DNA of 64,000 nt from Strongyloides papillosus (lineage: Eukaryota; Nematoda; Chromadorea; Rhabditida; Strongyloididae). Shown in pieces: positions 21,059 through 32,865 of the stretch (its first letter is position 1; each line of letters starts with the position of its first letter). The notes below the pieces were generated by a model. The model saw only the letters and a list, made by a program, of their open reading frames with translations. It made no database searches and was not told where the DNA came from. A program made the translations under genes and the position numbers. The stretch covers positions 1,240,001 through 1,304,000 of the forward strand of contig SRSI01000028.1 in assembly GCA_005656395.1 (NCBI GenBank), written 5' to 3'.

Positions 21059-22489
21059 CTTATTATTTATTTGTTTAAAGTGTGTGCTAGATCATCAACT
21101 CAATAAATTTCTAGTAGAACAGTTTCATGATTGTTGAATTTCTTTAGGTTTAGCAAATAACATTAATAAACATTTTTATTATCATATCGTGCAAATGTTG
21201 GTTATATTTTTATATTTACTCTTATATTATAAGGGTAATCTTTTGTAGTAGGTTAAAAACCATGTTTTGCAACATTTTTTTTTATTCAAAAATCACTTGT
21301 ACAAATTTAATTTTTTTATTAGTTTGCAAATAATAATGTTTACACCGAATATCATATCATTTTGTTTGATTACTTTCAAAATTGTATATATTATAACGGT
21401 TTTTAAAAAAAACTAATTAAATAAAGCTAGAAAAATGATTAACAGTATTCTTATTTAAAAGGGTAACAAACAGTTTATATTAAATGGATCTAAATACTAC
21501 ACATCACAAAAGTCATGTGTAATATTAAAAATTTATTTAAGATTAACCCTTTTTCTAATAAATTGAACTTTATATTATTGATATTTTTTTTAAAATTTAC
21601 ACACCTTTCTAAACACTATGGAGCTTCTTCCATTATATCTGGTTTTTAAAAACGCTAAAATAAGAAATGTCTGATCAAATTTTACGTAAATAATTTCATG
21701 GTCTAAATTCGTAATGGTCCGCATTAGAAATAAGAAAGTATCAAAGTATACATTATATATGTACATCTATATAATATACAGGGTGGGCCAAAAGTAGCTC
21801 CCCAGTTATTTGCATATATAACTTTTTTTGTAGATTAGCTACAAAAATGGTATTATAGTCATTTTGTAGCCTTTAATCTTGCATAAATTATATTTTGGTT
21901 TCATAAAAAAATTTAGATTCTAAACGGAGTTATGGGTCTTCAAAATTAGAAGTCATTTTTGGTATATATGGAATGTAACTTTTTTATATGGAAAGATATT
22001 TAAATGCTTGTTGCTGATTATGAAAGCCCAACTTGTTTTGTACTTAGTCCTAAAATTTTATAAATTTTGAAGTCTAGTAACTATGTTTAATTTTTTAAAA
22101 AATAAAAAAAATCACGATTTTTTTTCAAAATTTCGATGTTTTTTCAAAATTAAAGAACAATAAAGTAATTTTTAAAAATTTTCTATAGGTATTCTGATAG
22201 AGCAAGCAAAGCTCTATCGAATAAGCATAGTACCACTAAATTTTATTGAGTTAAAAGAAAGTTTTGAATAGTCAAATATAGACCATTTTACACGATATTT
22301 CTAGTGAAAAAAGAAAACATGTCAATTTTTTCACATTTTTGGGTACGAATTATGTTTTTTTTAAGAAGTATTAAAAACATTGTCTTATTCTGATCATTAA
22401 ATGCTTATTTTTAAAAAATAAAAGGATATGGAATTATGATTGGATATACGATAATTTTAAAAAGCACGTAAAATTGTTCTTACAACCCA
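21059..22489. other. Non-coding region with a lone transposon-like terminus at 21779
   Basis: At 21779, after TA, the sequence reads CAGGGTGGGCCAAAAGTAGC, typical of mariner/Tc1-like inverted-repeat ends; no inverted partner was found, so it is probably a truncated element. 22196-22218 holds a small hairpin (GATAGAGC / GCTCTATC, 7-nt loop). Directly beside it the 16-mer ATCGAATAAGCATAGT (22216-22231) repeats a block of the fold-back element at 9218-9233. No gene seen. Confidence 0.4.
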
Positions 22490-22495
22490 GTGCTC

Positions 22496-22661
22496 AGCAG
22501 ATTTGAGATCTCCGGCAGATCTGCAGTAGATGGTATCTTTGGCAGATCTGCGGTAGATAAGTCATTTTTGCAAATCTGCGAGAGAAGAATTATCTGTGGC
22601 AGATCTGCAACTATCTCCCACAGATCTTTGCAGCAAATAGTTGCAGATCTGCGGCAGATAA
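22496..22661. repeat. Cluster of palindromic GCAGATCTGC units
   Basis: Four exact copies of the self-complementary decamer GCAGATCTGC lie at 22515-22524, 22542-22551, 22599-22608 and 22643-22652. Degenerate copies occur between them (for example GCAAATCTGC at 22570-22579 and CAGATCTTTGCAGC at 22621). Units are often followed by (A/G)GTAGAT or GGCAGAT. A plus-strand ORF across the cluster (22490-22723) is a by-product of the repeat. A related string (CAGATTTGCGGGAGAT) occurs alone near 25089. Confidence 0.75.
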
Positions 22662-22931
22662 GTTATATCTTCAAAATGATTTTTAATAACAATAAACGGT
22701 CGAAAGTATCTTTAAATGTATAATGTATGCTACAGTGCTGTGAGAAATTAATTTTTCTACAATTTTTTAATAAAAAATATAATCAAATATTTAGGAAAAT
22801 TTATAAATCAAATGAATAGACAAATGCAATAAAAAAGTAAGATTAAAAATCAAATTAGAAATAAATTTTACTTGAAATAATGAACAATGTTACAATTTAA
22901 GTGAAGAAAATTTTTTCCAAATCTTCTAAAT

Positions 22932-23976
22932 TTACTTCTCCACGTCATTTTCTTGAGAAACAATTTCTTTCTCTGAAAAAAATGTTGGTTTATGGCTCAG
23001 CTCAAAGAATGTAACATTCGCTTTCTTTTTTACTTTATCTCCTGTTCTTGTATTTACTAGGTGAATTCCATGGGATAAATAACTAAAATTAATTATTAAT
23101 TTATAATTTATTATAAAACTTACTGTTTAAATTCTGAAATAATACCAGCTCCCAAGTATTTTGCAGTTATCATAAATTCTTTCACTGTGTCTTGACCAAA
23201 GAGTTGGTCTTTATTTCTTCTTGTGTACTGACTTGGGAAATAAAACTTTAGTATTTGACTGTTCGGAATTAAAATATCTGCAACAAACTTGCAGAATTTT
23301 CCTTCGTTTTGAATAAGTTCTAATGCCTTTCTCTTAATTGTGTTGTCGACCAGGAATTTTCTTAACTTCATATTTTCAATTCTATCTTTTCCATCAACTC
23401 CGAAACACCTTTCCCTCATTTGATGAACCATATCTTTAAGTTCTTCGTTACTGGCTTCCATTAATAAACGGGGAATAGTGCCGCTTAAGTGATACAGTGT
23501 TTTTGAATGGGTTTTCCTTATATTTTTGTTTGATAGTTGAATTTCAAACAAATAATCTAGCTTTATTTTCATTTCTTCCAATGATTCACTTAGTCTATAA
23601 ACATTATAATCAGTTTCTTCAATCTTTCTGATTATATTTTCATTGAGTTGTTTATTTGTATTTATGTCCTTCCTAATAATTTGAAACATTGACATAATAG
23701 TAGGCTTGTTAAATAAAATAAATTAAACTTACTATGATTTGATCTGGATGATCTTCTTTGAAGTTTGTGATATGCTATGCAGCATCGAATAATAAAAATA
23801 ATTGTACCAATAAGGCCAACAATTGCAAAAATTTTCGTTACAAGTGAAAGTGTTTCACCATAATAAATATGCTTCATATGGTCACTTGAATCCATTGTAT
23901 TGCGGCCCTGGGCCTGCATATTATCATTGATAATGTTGATGGTTTCCTTAGTCTCCTTACTTGAGGTGCCACCCAT
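22932..23976 (-). CDS. Putative N-myristoylated single-pass membrane protein with a coiled-coil region; frame break at the first junction
   Basis: Exon 1 (23976..23733) starts MGGTSSKETKE, a good N-myristoylation context (Gly2, Ser6). It continues with a polar Asn-rich stretch and one membrane segment (residues about 46-68, VTKIFAIVGLIGTIIFIIRC) followed by a basic tail (YHKLQRRSSRS). Exon 2 (about 23672..23124) is helical and heptad-like at first, then mixed alpha/beta ('CKFVADILIPNSQILKFYFP', 'FMITAKYLGAG'). A clean 41-nt intron joins it in frame to exon 3 (23082..22932), ending DVEK. The obvious exon 1-2 junction (A|GTAAGT...ATTATTAG|GAAGG) does not keep frame; one base is missing. So this is either a frameshifted gene or two genes. 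The Gly2 plus single-span layout recalls small membrane proteins of viruses and transposons, but no family can be named. Confidence 0.5.
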
Positions 23977-26912
23977 GCTAAAATCTAAATTTATAAAATT
24001 ATTAGAAATATAAAATTAAAAAATACATGATAACATTATAAAAAAAATGTTTCTAACTTGACATTTATATAATTATTTTTATTAGTTGTGCATAAAAATA
24101 CTTTCTATTATTCTTAAGATCATACATTATGCCATAGAAAATTGTTGTATTATATTACATATTGTATCAATTTCAAATAATAAATTTACTGTTTAATACA
24201 ATTATATATATTCCTTAATCTTTTAATTATTAATTTATGAATAAGTATTCAAAATAATTATATAAATAAATAAACATTTCTTAAAAGACATTCTTGTTTC
24301 AAGTATAAATTATTGTCCAATGTTTATTAATAAGTTGTAATATTATATAAAATTTTCATTTGTTGATAAATATAATGTTCAAATCAATAATTTAAAAAAT
24401 ATTATTGTTTTTTGTTTGAAAATCGTTTTTTAGATCACAATAAACTTAATTTAACAATTAAATTGTGTTTTTATTGGCAAAATATATTAATAATCACCAA
24501 AAAATCTTTTATTAAAGACATTTGCATCAAGACAATTGATAAATCATTTATCTGTTCTTTAAATGGTTATTAACATAACTCAATTATAAGAAATAATATT
24601 GTATAAAAATTTGTTAGATTAAAAATAATTATTAGAAATTAATTAACAGCTTTTTAATATAGTATAATTTTCTTATCTTATTCTTAAAATTGATTATTTT
24701 ACTATCCAGTACATTTTAGATGATAAAAAATTAATAATTACCATCTAAAGATGACAAAGTTCATGCATTATAGCTTATTTTGTTAAATATTGCTTAATGC
24801 ACATTAATAATTATAAATAATATTTTATTGCTCTTAATAAAAGTTTGTTTAAAACATAAAGAATTTCTGAAACAGTGGTTCAAAGCTTCTGTAGTTTAGT
24901 TGATTAGTAGTTGAGTTTGATTCCTCTCATGGGTATAGGTTAAGAATGGGATTGATTCTTTCAATTTCGTAGGTTTCTGGGATTGTTGGCATCTAGGAAG
25001 GCCATAGGAAGATTCATATGTACTTAATTTTTGCTTTTATTATGTTTTTTTGGATTTTTTTATAAATTTTTTTTATAACTACCTGTAACAGATTTGCGGG
25101 AGATAGAGCCATCTATGATGCATTGGATATATCCATTATAGAAGCATTTGTAGGTGCTACTATTGCTAACATTTTTTTTAATTTTATTTCTTTTTAGTTA
25201 TTCAAAATATGCATTCTGGTTCTTGATCTAAAAAACTTTTTTCTTAAAAAGCATTAAATTTCTTTGGTAAAAATTTTAATTCATTTTATCTCTGTATTAG
25301 ATGATTTCATGATAGCATTTTCTACGTAATTGTCAAAGAATTAATTTTTAAATAATTTTTAGAAGACATTATATTAAAATTTCGGCGTTTTCGTATATTT
25401 ATTTAGCATAAAATTTATACAAAAAATTTTCCAACAAACTTTGTTTCAGTTTATTTATGTTCAAAGTTGATTGTACTTTTAAATACTTTAAAAATGTAGA
25501 GAAATAAGTTTCTTAGGTTTTTTGAATTGTTTTAAATTTCATTGTCTAACGTGAAATATGTCGCTCCAAAAAACTAAAATTTAGGATAAGAGACATCCTC
25601 TTGATAGATTCCGTAAATCTCATAAATGAGACTTCTTTTGCTAAATTTTATTATTTGTACGTTATAAACATTAAAAATTATGTGTATTGTGAAATTTCAA
25701 ATAATGTTTTTTATTTTTTAGTGGATAAATAAAAGTGCCAATTTTAGATACTTTTTAATTAATGTACCTTAAGACCAGAACTTCTTATGGAGCTAATTTT
25801 TGACATATTTTTTAATCGTATTTCGTTAAATATATTCTAATTCAAATATTTAGAAAATCGAAAATTATTTTTAGACTTTATTTTCTATTATATATAAAGA
25901 GGATGTAAATTATGAAAAGTAAAATTTCATGCTATATAAAGAATAAAAAAATAAGTGTAATATTAAAAAGTTATACTTCTTTAAAATATTATTTAATCTT
26001 CAAATGAGATGCCTTGAACTAACTTATCTTTACCATATATTCCAATAATCATTTCAGATGAAATGACAAATGTAAAGAAAAAATTAATATATTTATAGGA
26101 TTATTAAAAGCAGTATGACTTTACATAATTTTATAAACAAATACGTTTATTTGTTAAATTGTTTTAGATAACAAAGAATATCATATTATATAAAGTTTAC
26201 ATTGCGCAGGAAGTTATATAAAGTCTTTTGTGAAATATAAGAATGTCTTTTATTTTGTTTATGTATAATAATGACGATCGCAATGTCTTTAATGATACTT
26301 TTTAATTGTTTTAAATTTACAACTCTAGAAAAATTGCAATATATAACTTATATATTTTAAATAATAAGTTATCTGTTGAGTTACCAACTATGTTTTCAGT
26401 TATTTATCAACGGTGTTACGATTATAATTTGATATTTTTTAAGTATTAACAGATTCATATATTTTGGTAACGGTAAATCAGTAGTTATTTATGTTTCACT
26501 ATATATTTTTAAGAATTTTGAATTAAATAAAATTTTAAATAATTATGTGTCTATAGGGCCAATCAAAATGTGGCACATATTTTTATTAAAAATATTTTCC
26601 GCGTAATATATGTTATAAAGACAAATAACTGTAATAAGCGAAATTTTTAATAGCAAATTTAACAAATAATAAATTTATTTATGTTTTAGAAAAAGAAATA
26701 TTTTTAATCTCACTATTTGAGGTGTATTCATGTAAATTTGAATGTCTTATCTCAATTTTTATTGGTTTATTTTGTTACATTTTATAATAGGAAAATATAA
26801 TAGATTTATATTCTACTATTACACAACCGAAAATAGTATACCAATATGTTTAATAACATATTTTCTACTGTTGGACATTAGAAAAGTTTTTCTAACTTTA
26901 TAAATGTTTTAC
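23977..26912. other. Non-coding AT-rich region with a possible decayed tRNA-like (SINE?) stretch
   Basis: No coding frame was found. Around 24888-24975 the strings TAGTTTAGTTG (A-box-like) and GGGATTGATTC (B-box-like) are spaced as in a tRNA-derived promoter, but no cloverleaf could be folded. This is weak evidence for an old SINE only. The rest shows nothing. Confidence 0.4.
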
Positions 26913-26914
26913 TA

Positions 26915-28200
26915 TTAGGTTGTCCGGAATGAAATGAGCTTTTTTTATCCTAATTTTTAAATACACGTAACTTTTTTAAAAATAAATATTTTTATTCAAA
27001 ATAAGAAACATTACAATCTACACATTGTTGCCAACGAGATACGAGCTTATTGATTCCATTTACATAGAAATCCAGACTCCTAGATTTAATGAAAGCTTCG
27101 ATGGCAGTTTTTATGGCCTCATCGTTCCTGAAGACTTTCTCCGTTAAGAAGTTGTTGAGATGTTTGAAAAAGTGGTAGTCTGTTGGAGAAAGGTCAGGTG
27201 AATATGGTGGGTGAAGCAGAGTTTCATATCCTTATTCGCACAATTTCTGGAGAATCATTTTTGAAACGTGTGGTTTTGCATTATCGTGAAGAAAAATGGG
27301 CCCTTTTCTATTGACTACAGCGGGTCTTTTTTGAGACAATTTCTGATGCATTTTTTCAATAAGTTGACAGTAGGATACTGAATCAATAGTTTCACCAGGT
27401 TTCAAGAACTCATAGTGAATAATTCCTGCAGCAGACCACCAAACAGATATCAAAAGCTTCTTTGGGGATAATTTGGGTTTCGGGAACTGTTTTGGTGCTT
27501 CATCCTTGTCCAACCATTGCCCAGATCTTTTACTATTGTCGTAGAGAATCCATTTTCCATCACAAGTAATAAGACGATCAAAAAATGGGTCATTTTTGTT
27601 CCTCAAAATGAGGGAAGAACAAACCTCATAACGACGTAATTTTTGATAGTCGTTTAGTTCGTGAGGTACCCATTTGTCGATCTTTTTCGTCTTTCCTATC
27701 TCCTTTAAATGATCAGAAACAGTTGTTTTGGATACATTTAACTCCTCTGCAAGTTCTCTAACGGTTGCGCGTGGATTGGCTTCAACAGCTTTCCGTAATT
27801 CATCATTATCAAGAACAGTTTCAGATCTTCCATGTTCTTCGTTCTCAAGATCCTCACTGTCTTCTCTGAACTTTTTAAACCATCTCTTTACAGTAGCGTG
27901 AGAAACAAGATCTTCGCCGAAAGTTTCATTAATTTCTTGAGTTGTTTTTGCGGCATTAGTACCGCGTTTGAACTCGTATAGCATAATAGCACTAATATCA
28001 CGTTTTGACAGCATCGTTTGCTTTCAAAATAAGATGATGGTAAACAGAGCTCATGGCAATGATATATATATAATCGTGTAGAGAAGATTTAGGAGAATCT
28101 AACAGTTTGTTTTTTATACCAAAACATAGGCAATCATTTGAGAAAATGCACGTCAAACAACGCCCATCAAAAAAAGCTCATTTTATCCCGGACAACCTAA
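26915..28200 (-). mobile_element. Mariner element copy 2 (1,286 bp)
   Basis: Same length and family as the copy at 19 kb. TIRs begin TTAGGTTGTCCGG and differ from each other at two positions; TA flanks lie at 26913-26914 and 28201-28202. The transposase is on the minus strand and carries a nonsense codon. Confidence 0.9.
26992..28014 (-). pseudogene. Mariner transposase with one nonsense codon
   Basis: From the ATG at 28014 the frame is open for 260 codons, with WVPHEL and the first Asp in 'ITCDGKW' (E to G beside it compared with copy 1). The second Asp lies in 'FLHDNAKPH'. It stops at a TAA (27232-27234) after 'ILQKLCE', where copy 1 has a Leu codon, so a single T-to-A change explains it. 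The same frame then reads on to the natural stop at 26992 with the third Asp in 'YSPDLSPTDYHFF'. The frame here is continuous at the point where copy 1 is shifted; the two copies carry different lesions. Confidence 0.85.
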
Positions 28201-28202
28201 TA

Positions 28203-29188
28203 TATTACAATTGTCTGATAAATCAACTTTTAATTTACATAATTTTTCAAGAATCTTTTTGAAACCTACTTTAAAAAGATTGTAGAATGTCTATATCGTT
28301 GTCGAATTAGTAGTATTTTATATTTAAAAAATTACTTTTTGTGTGGTTACAAATCGTTGTAACTTTCTTTACACCTTACTTTTTATTATACTTAATTTAT
28401 TTGATTATTGAAAAAAATTTATATTTTTAATTCAACAAATTATACATACATAATAATTTTAAAAAAATATATTTTTTGCCTTTCATTTGTTTATTTAACA
28501 TTTTTGTTCATCATGTTTAAAAAATAAAACATTTTTGTGTGTAGAATTAAGTTATGGTACATAAAAAAATGGGCTATTGAGATTTTACCGGATTCAGTAA
28601 GATGAAGATATTTTATACATATTTAATAATTCTATAAAAAAAATATTAAAAATGTAAAATTTACATAACCTAATGTCTTAGAACAGTTAGAAGAATGTTT
28701 AAAGTATTGAATATAGTTCTACAGATAGTATCGGTCTAGGAAGAACAATAATGACTATATTTTTTAAGATAGCTAGAGAACAATTTCTAATTAATTTAAT
28801 AGTACCTATAATGACATGATAACTTACAAGATCTTACTCTATGTTAATCAAAATAATGTTTTCATGAATATGTATAACTTAAAAGAAAAAAAATTGTTAA
28901 CGATTGTTTAAAGAGAAAATATTGATATTAAAATTCTTTAAGTATAAATTTTTATAAATATAAAGTATTCATTAAAAAATGAAAATGATACAAATAAGAA
29001 ATATATTTCTCATAGTAAAAAAAATAAATACCTTATTTAAGCGTTTTTCATAATGTTATTGTATTGCACAATGTTTAAATTTCATTTTCACTTATTTCTA
29101 AATTTGTTCATATTTTTATCAATGGTAAAAAATTTTCAAAAAATATCTCTTTTCTGTCTTCAAAACAATGTAATTACAGTAGAAAATA
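28203..29188. other. Non-coding AT-rich region
   Basis: No ORF, RNA gene or repeat recognised. Confidence 0.55.
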
Positions 29189-29416
29189 TTAATTTTTAGT
29201 ATCAAGTGAATAAGAATGACATTCACATGTACTAGATTGAAACCAAAAAAATGGACTGCTATCATTACTTTTACATCTTCCAAATGCATATTCTTCTCTA
29301 AGGCATTCATCATTGCATATTTTGTTATCACAATGTCTTAACAAATCTTGTAGTTGGAAACAAAAAATGTTTATATTAAGAATTGCAAAAATCGAAAGAA
29401 AATAAATAATCTTCAT
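29189..29416 (-). CDS. Secreted cysteine-rich peptide with a defensin-like CS-alpha-beta pattern (75 aa)
   Basis: The preferred start is the ATG at 29416 (MKIIYFLSIF...), because it gives a compact signal peptide ending near 'NINIFC'/'FQLQ'; an in-frame ATG 15 bases upstream is possible. The mature part has six cysteines spaced C-x4-C-x3-C-x9-C-x14-C-x1-C ('HCDNKICNDEC', 'GRC', 'TCEC'). The C-x3-C ... C-x-C arrangement is the hallmark of the cystine-stabilised alpha-beta fold shared by invertebrate defensins and related peptides. A TATAAG box lies near 29465. The gene is intronless. Antimicrobial or other secreted activity is inferred from the scaffold only. Nothing nearby suggests a cluster of paralogues. 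Confidence 0.6.
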   Translation of the reverse strand: MKIIYFLSIFAILNINIFCFQLQDLLRHCDNKICNDECLREEYAFGRCKSNDSSPFFWFQSSTCECHSYSLDTKN

Positions 29417-29431
29417 TTCAAAAGAAAACAA

Positions 29432-30003
29432 ATGTAATAAATTTAGACATTGAAATTTCTTATAAACAATAAAAATTGAATATATATTAAGACAAAATCT
29501 TCTAAGAATTGAATACTAAACATTTAAAAATGGTATATTATTGAATTTAAAAATTTCCATCTTTTTTAAAATAATATATTTAAAAATATTCTTTGATCGT
29601 TGTTATTAACAGACATGGGTGATTTTTTTTTATGATAGAGCACATCGATGATATATAGATCACTGAAAAATCTAAAAGGTTAAAAATTTATTTGTACTCA
29701 CAGATAGCATTATTCCAAGCAAAGCTATCAAGATAATTTCAATCACTGATCATGTAACAAGAATTTTTCTTATAACTGAATACAAACTAAAGATTTTTTT
29801 ACTCATTGATCAATTTGAATTTCAAGGAAAAATGAAGAAATTTTGTAAGCTATTTTATGAATACCAATCCCAATAATTTTTAAATTATATGTTATCATTT
29901 TTTGCTGTATTATATTTTTCTTTAATAATAAACAATTTATTATTAAATTGTCTTTTCTTCTGTTATAATTAATATATAATAACTTTTTAGTTTTTTTTTG
30001 AAA
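29432..30003. other. Non-coding AT-rich region
   Basis: Promoter side of the defensin-like gene, otherwise nothing recognised. Confidence 0.5.
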
Positions 30004-30159
30004 ATGTCACAAAAAATTTTAAATAAAGAAAATAATAGGTTAGAGGAAAAAGTCAAGGAGTTAGAAGAAACAGTAACTCAAATATTAGAAAGACTATAGT
30101 TAGTTGAAAAAGAAATTCAATCGTTAAAAGTAGGGACATGGGAGGAGATTCAAACATAA
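30004..30159 (+). pseudogene. Coiled-coil ORF with an internal stop
   Basis: From the ATG at 30004 the frame encodes a strong heptad coiled coil (ENNRLEEKVKELEETVTQIL). A TAG falls at 30097-30099, and the same frame continues (LVEKEIQSLKVGTWEEIQT) to 30159. This could be a remnant of a gag-like protein or a small gene with one nonsense codon. Between here and 30693 a short open minus-strand stretch (about 30419-30580, Lys-rich, 'HKITSVGKITSK') has no recognised relative. Confidence 0.3.
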
Positions 30160-30696
30160 TTTCTACTAGAATGATGATACATTTTAAAAACGAGAAACTC
30201 AGATTTTTAAACTGTATTATCATATTCAAAGGAAAAAATTATTGGTAAGTTTTACTTTAGATTTAAACAAACAATTTAATATTTTATTAATTTAAACTTA
30301 TATTTAAATTTAATTTAAAATATAGTTTTAATAAATTTTAAAAAAGTATATGTTTCTACTACATACAACGGAAAAGAGGAAAGAGAAGAAAATGTTACTA
30401 ACAATTGATCTATTTTTTTTAATTCAACACTATTTTTTCTACTTTACGTTGTTGAACTTTGCTGGTGATTTTACCAACAGAAGTTATTTTATGTTTTGAG
30501 TTAAAATGACTTTTAACATTTGCAAAAATGTTTGATAATTCATTCTTATAATAAGCTTGACGAACTTTTTTATCAGAAATTATTTTAAATTAAGTCATGA
30601 CGTCACAATTATTAATTTTGATTAATAAAAAACAATATATGTCAGCGATTCATAATGAATGTCTTTGGTATGATGAGGCACTACTACTTGATATAA

Positions 30697-31399
30697 CTAT
30701 GACGTATCAGGTATATTGAACTTATCTATCTTAACTATTTTGTTGACGCTACCAGAAAGATCACAACATAAACGAATAGAATCATCTTTAGGAACAATGA
30801 GAAGCGGTGATTCCCCGCTTTGATGAATAATCAATTTTTCTTATCATTCTTTCTTTCCCTCACTCAGATAAAGTCTTCTTTACTTTATCTTGATACGGTA
30901 AAGGTACGATTCTAAAGGGGACAAAGATTGGATGTGCATTTTTCTTTAGTTTTACATCTAACTCGAAATGTTTGATACCGTCAGGATTCAACTTAGTAGA
31001 TACAAAATTGGGAAAAGAATCAATGATCAACTGACAAAGAACGGAATCTTCAACCTGTTGAAATTCGAAAATCTTATTTTCCTTCAACTGTACAAGTTGC
31101 TTTTCTCTATCTGTCACTAACTTTAAAATGTATCGCCAGACTGTTACTCCTCCCAACAAATTGCGTTGAATATCAGAAACATATATCTCGACATTCTTTT
31201 GAAAAGCAACTTCAGTTACGAAATAATCATGAACTTTCACAGAACCATCTGTGCAACTAGATGCTGAGAAGTTGGTTGGTAATAATTTGGGTGATTTTAA
31301 ATTAGCATAAGTTGAAATATTGATACAAGTGACATCAGAACCCGTATCCAATTTCATTAATACATTATTAGAACACGTCAAAAAATAGGAATGGTACAA
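30697..31399 (-). pseudogene. Retropepsin and first RT block of element A
   Basis: The protease active site LDTGSD is intact ('LMKLDTGSDVTCI'), followed by 'NLLGGVTVWRYI' in the place of the ILG(R/M) region. The frame continues through a tether to 'PFRIVPLPYQDKVKKTLSE', the usual start of a gypsy RT domain. Stops at about 30850-30860 break the frame, after which 'ESPLLIVPKDDSIRLCCDLS' and 'DKFNIPD' give the first RT block. No YxDD box follows. Upstream a one-base shift near 31385 separates it from gag. Confidence 0.75.
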
Positions 31400-31584
31400 A
31401 GACGAATTTTATTTAACTCAGACGATAAAAAATTATCAATATTTATATTATTATCATTTAACTCTATCTCTCTGATCTTTTTAAATTTTTTGAACTTTTT
31501 CTTCTTCTTTCTGTTTGAATGATGACATTTATTAAGTATAAATATCGTCCTTTTGATTACTTTGGTAATATTTTGTATCTTTCG

Positions 31585-32286
31585 CTAGAATAAAGTCATT
31601 GTTTTTATATATTTGTTACTAACAACTAAACACTTTCTGAAAATTTTTTTTTTGTAAAAGGTATCAACTGTTTTTGGTAATAGATTAGACTGAGTTTCAA
31701 CTTTAGACAGAAACTGTTTGATAAACTCATCACGCTCTAAAACTGACTCGGCGATTGTTAAATTTTCTACTATTTTCTTAGCCTCCGTAAGTAACGGTTC
31801 AGCATACATGTTGAGAAGTAAATGTACCATAACATGTGGATTGAGCTCACCAAATGTATTCTTAAATTCCTGCATTTGTGCAGTGACTTGACCATGTTAA
31901 GATTCAACTGATTCAGCTTTATTCAACTTAAGCAACCGACTAAGAATATCTACTTTACTCTCTCGTACAGCACATTGTTGCTCCAAAAAAGTTACTACCA
32001 CTTCCATGTCAGTCTTAGCAAATTTTGTACCAAAAGCTTGCCATAAAGTGTTAACTACATTCTCTGATAACCAAGATAGAAGAATGGGTGTCTTCTCTAC
32101 TTCTTTTACATGAGATTTCAAATCCGAAAAGACTAGTGCTTTTTTCAACCGAAAAATGTTAAAATCACCTTCGTCAAAAGTGGTTAGACAGACAAGTCTT
32201 TTGAGTCTTTCTGATGTTTGAAGCAAATCTATTAGTTGACTCTTTGTAAGCTTTAATAAAATGTCGGAATTGTCATCAACCGCCAT
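31585..32286 (-). pseudogene. Gag of element A, one nonsense codon
   Basis: The ATG at 32286 follows the primer-binding site. 129 codons of helical, Leu/Lys-rich sequence end at a TAA (31897-31899). The same frame resumes for about 100 codons to 31585 ('GELNPHVMVHLLLNMYAEPL'). A basic stretch with 'KCHHSNRKKKKKF' follows in another frame near 31500-31540, standing where a nucleocapsid would be. Sequence similarity to gag of element B is weak but the layout is the same. Confidence 0.6.
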
Positions 32287-32415
32287 CCTGCGAGGATCGC
32301 CAATGCTAGCGTAATATAAAGTGATTTATTTTATATGATATGTAGTATATACATTATACAGTAAAAGTAGGCAGTACATTATCATCCCAAAGTATTCGCT
32401 ATGAGATTGCTGACA

Positions 32416-32865
32416 ATTATTAATGATGTTTTGACAGAAAAGTTGCGCTACTTTTATACAAGTCAAGAAGAAATTAAAAAATATTATATATTAATTACTT
32501 CAGATATTATTAGATATAAATTTTTTATTAGTTCTTTCAAATCTGTTGAAAAAATACTTATTTCCTTCTTATCATCATCATTTTATCAGTGAATTCATAT
32601 TTGTGTGATAGTAGATATATGCAGATATATATACTGAGAGTTCCATATTTTCAAGTTTTGTAAAACGTGTTATTCCACTAACTTCTAATTTTAGAGCATT
32701 TTCTGAGTTGAACATAATGTCGAGAGTACATTTCATTGCCGAGATATCTTTTCTATAGTACCAAAACTTTCGGTTACATTAGTATTTTGATCTGTACGAG
32801 GAGTTGAAAGTATTACGCTCTTTTAAACGGAGTTACGAAAGAATCTGAATTTGAATTTTTATTCA
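32416..32865. other. Non-coding spacer between element A and the orphan gene
   Basis: A 63-codon plus-strand ORF (32401-32592) overlaps the LTR end and has no coding character. Nothing else recognised. Confidence 0.5.

Larger units (their letters stand above)
30693..32415 (-). mobile_element. Ty3/gypsy element A, 5' part only (LTR-gag-protease-start of RT)
   Basis: Read on the minus strand: a probable 5' LTR (32415..32304, TG...CA in plus orientation, about 112 bp, similar in length and ends to the LTR of element B), a primer-binding site (TTGGCGATCCTCGC, 32303-32290), gag, nucleocapsid-like basic stretch, protease, then the first RT block. Similarity ends at about 30697, so the element is truncated within RT; no 3' LTR was found. 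Several stops and frameshifts are present. Confidence 0.75.

Noticed and set aside
21779..21810. CAGGGTGGGCCAAAAGTAGC terminus
   Set aside because: No inverted partner was found within the window, so a complete element is not called.
22490..22723. 77-codon plus-strand ORF with Arg-Ser-Ala repeats
   Set aside because: It is generated by the GCAGATCTGC repeat cluster; the repeated peptide simply mirrors the DNA palindromes.
24888..24975. tRNA-like A-box and B-box strings
   Set aside because: Spacing is suggestive, but the arms do not pair into a cloverleaf; kept only as a weak SINE hint.
32401..32592. 63-codon plus-strand ORF
   Set aside because: Begins inside the probable LTR of gypsy A and has no coding signature.
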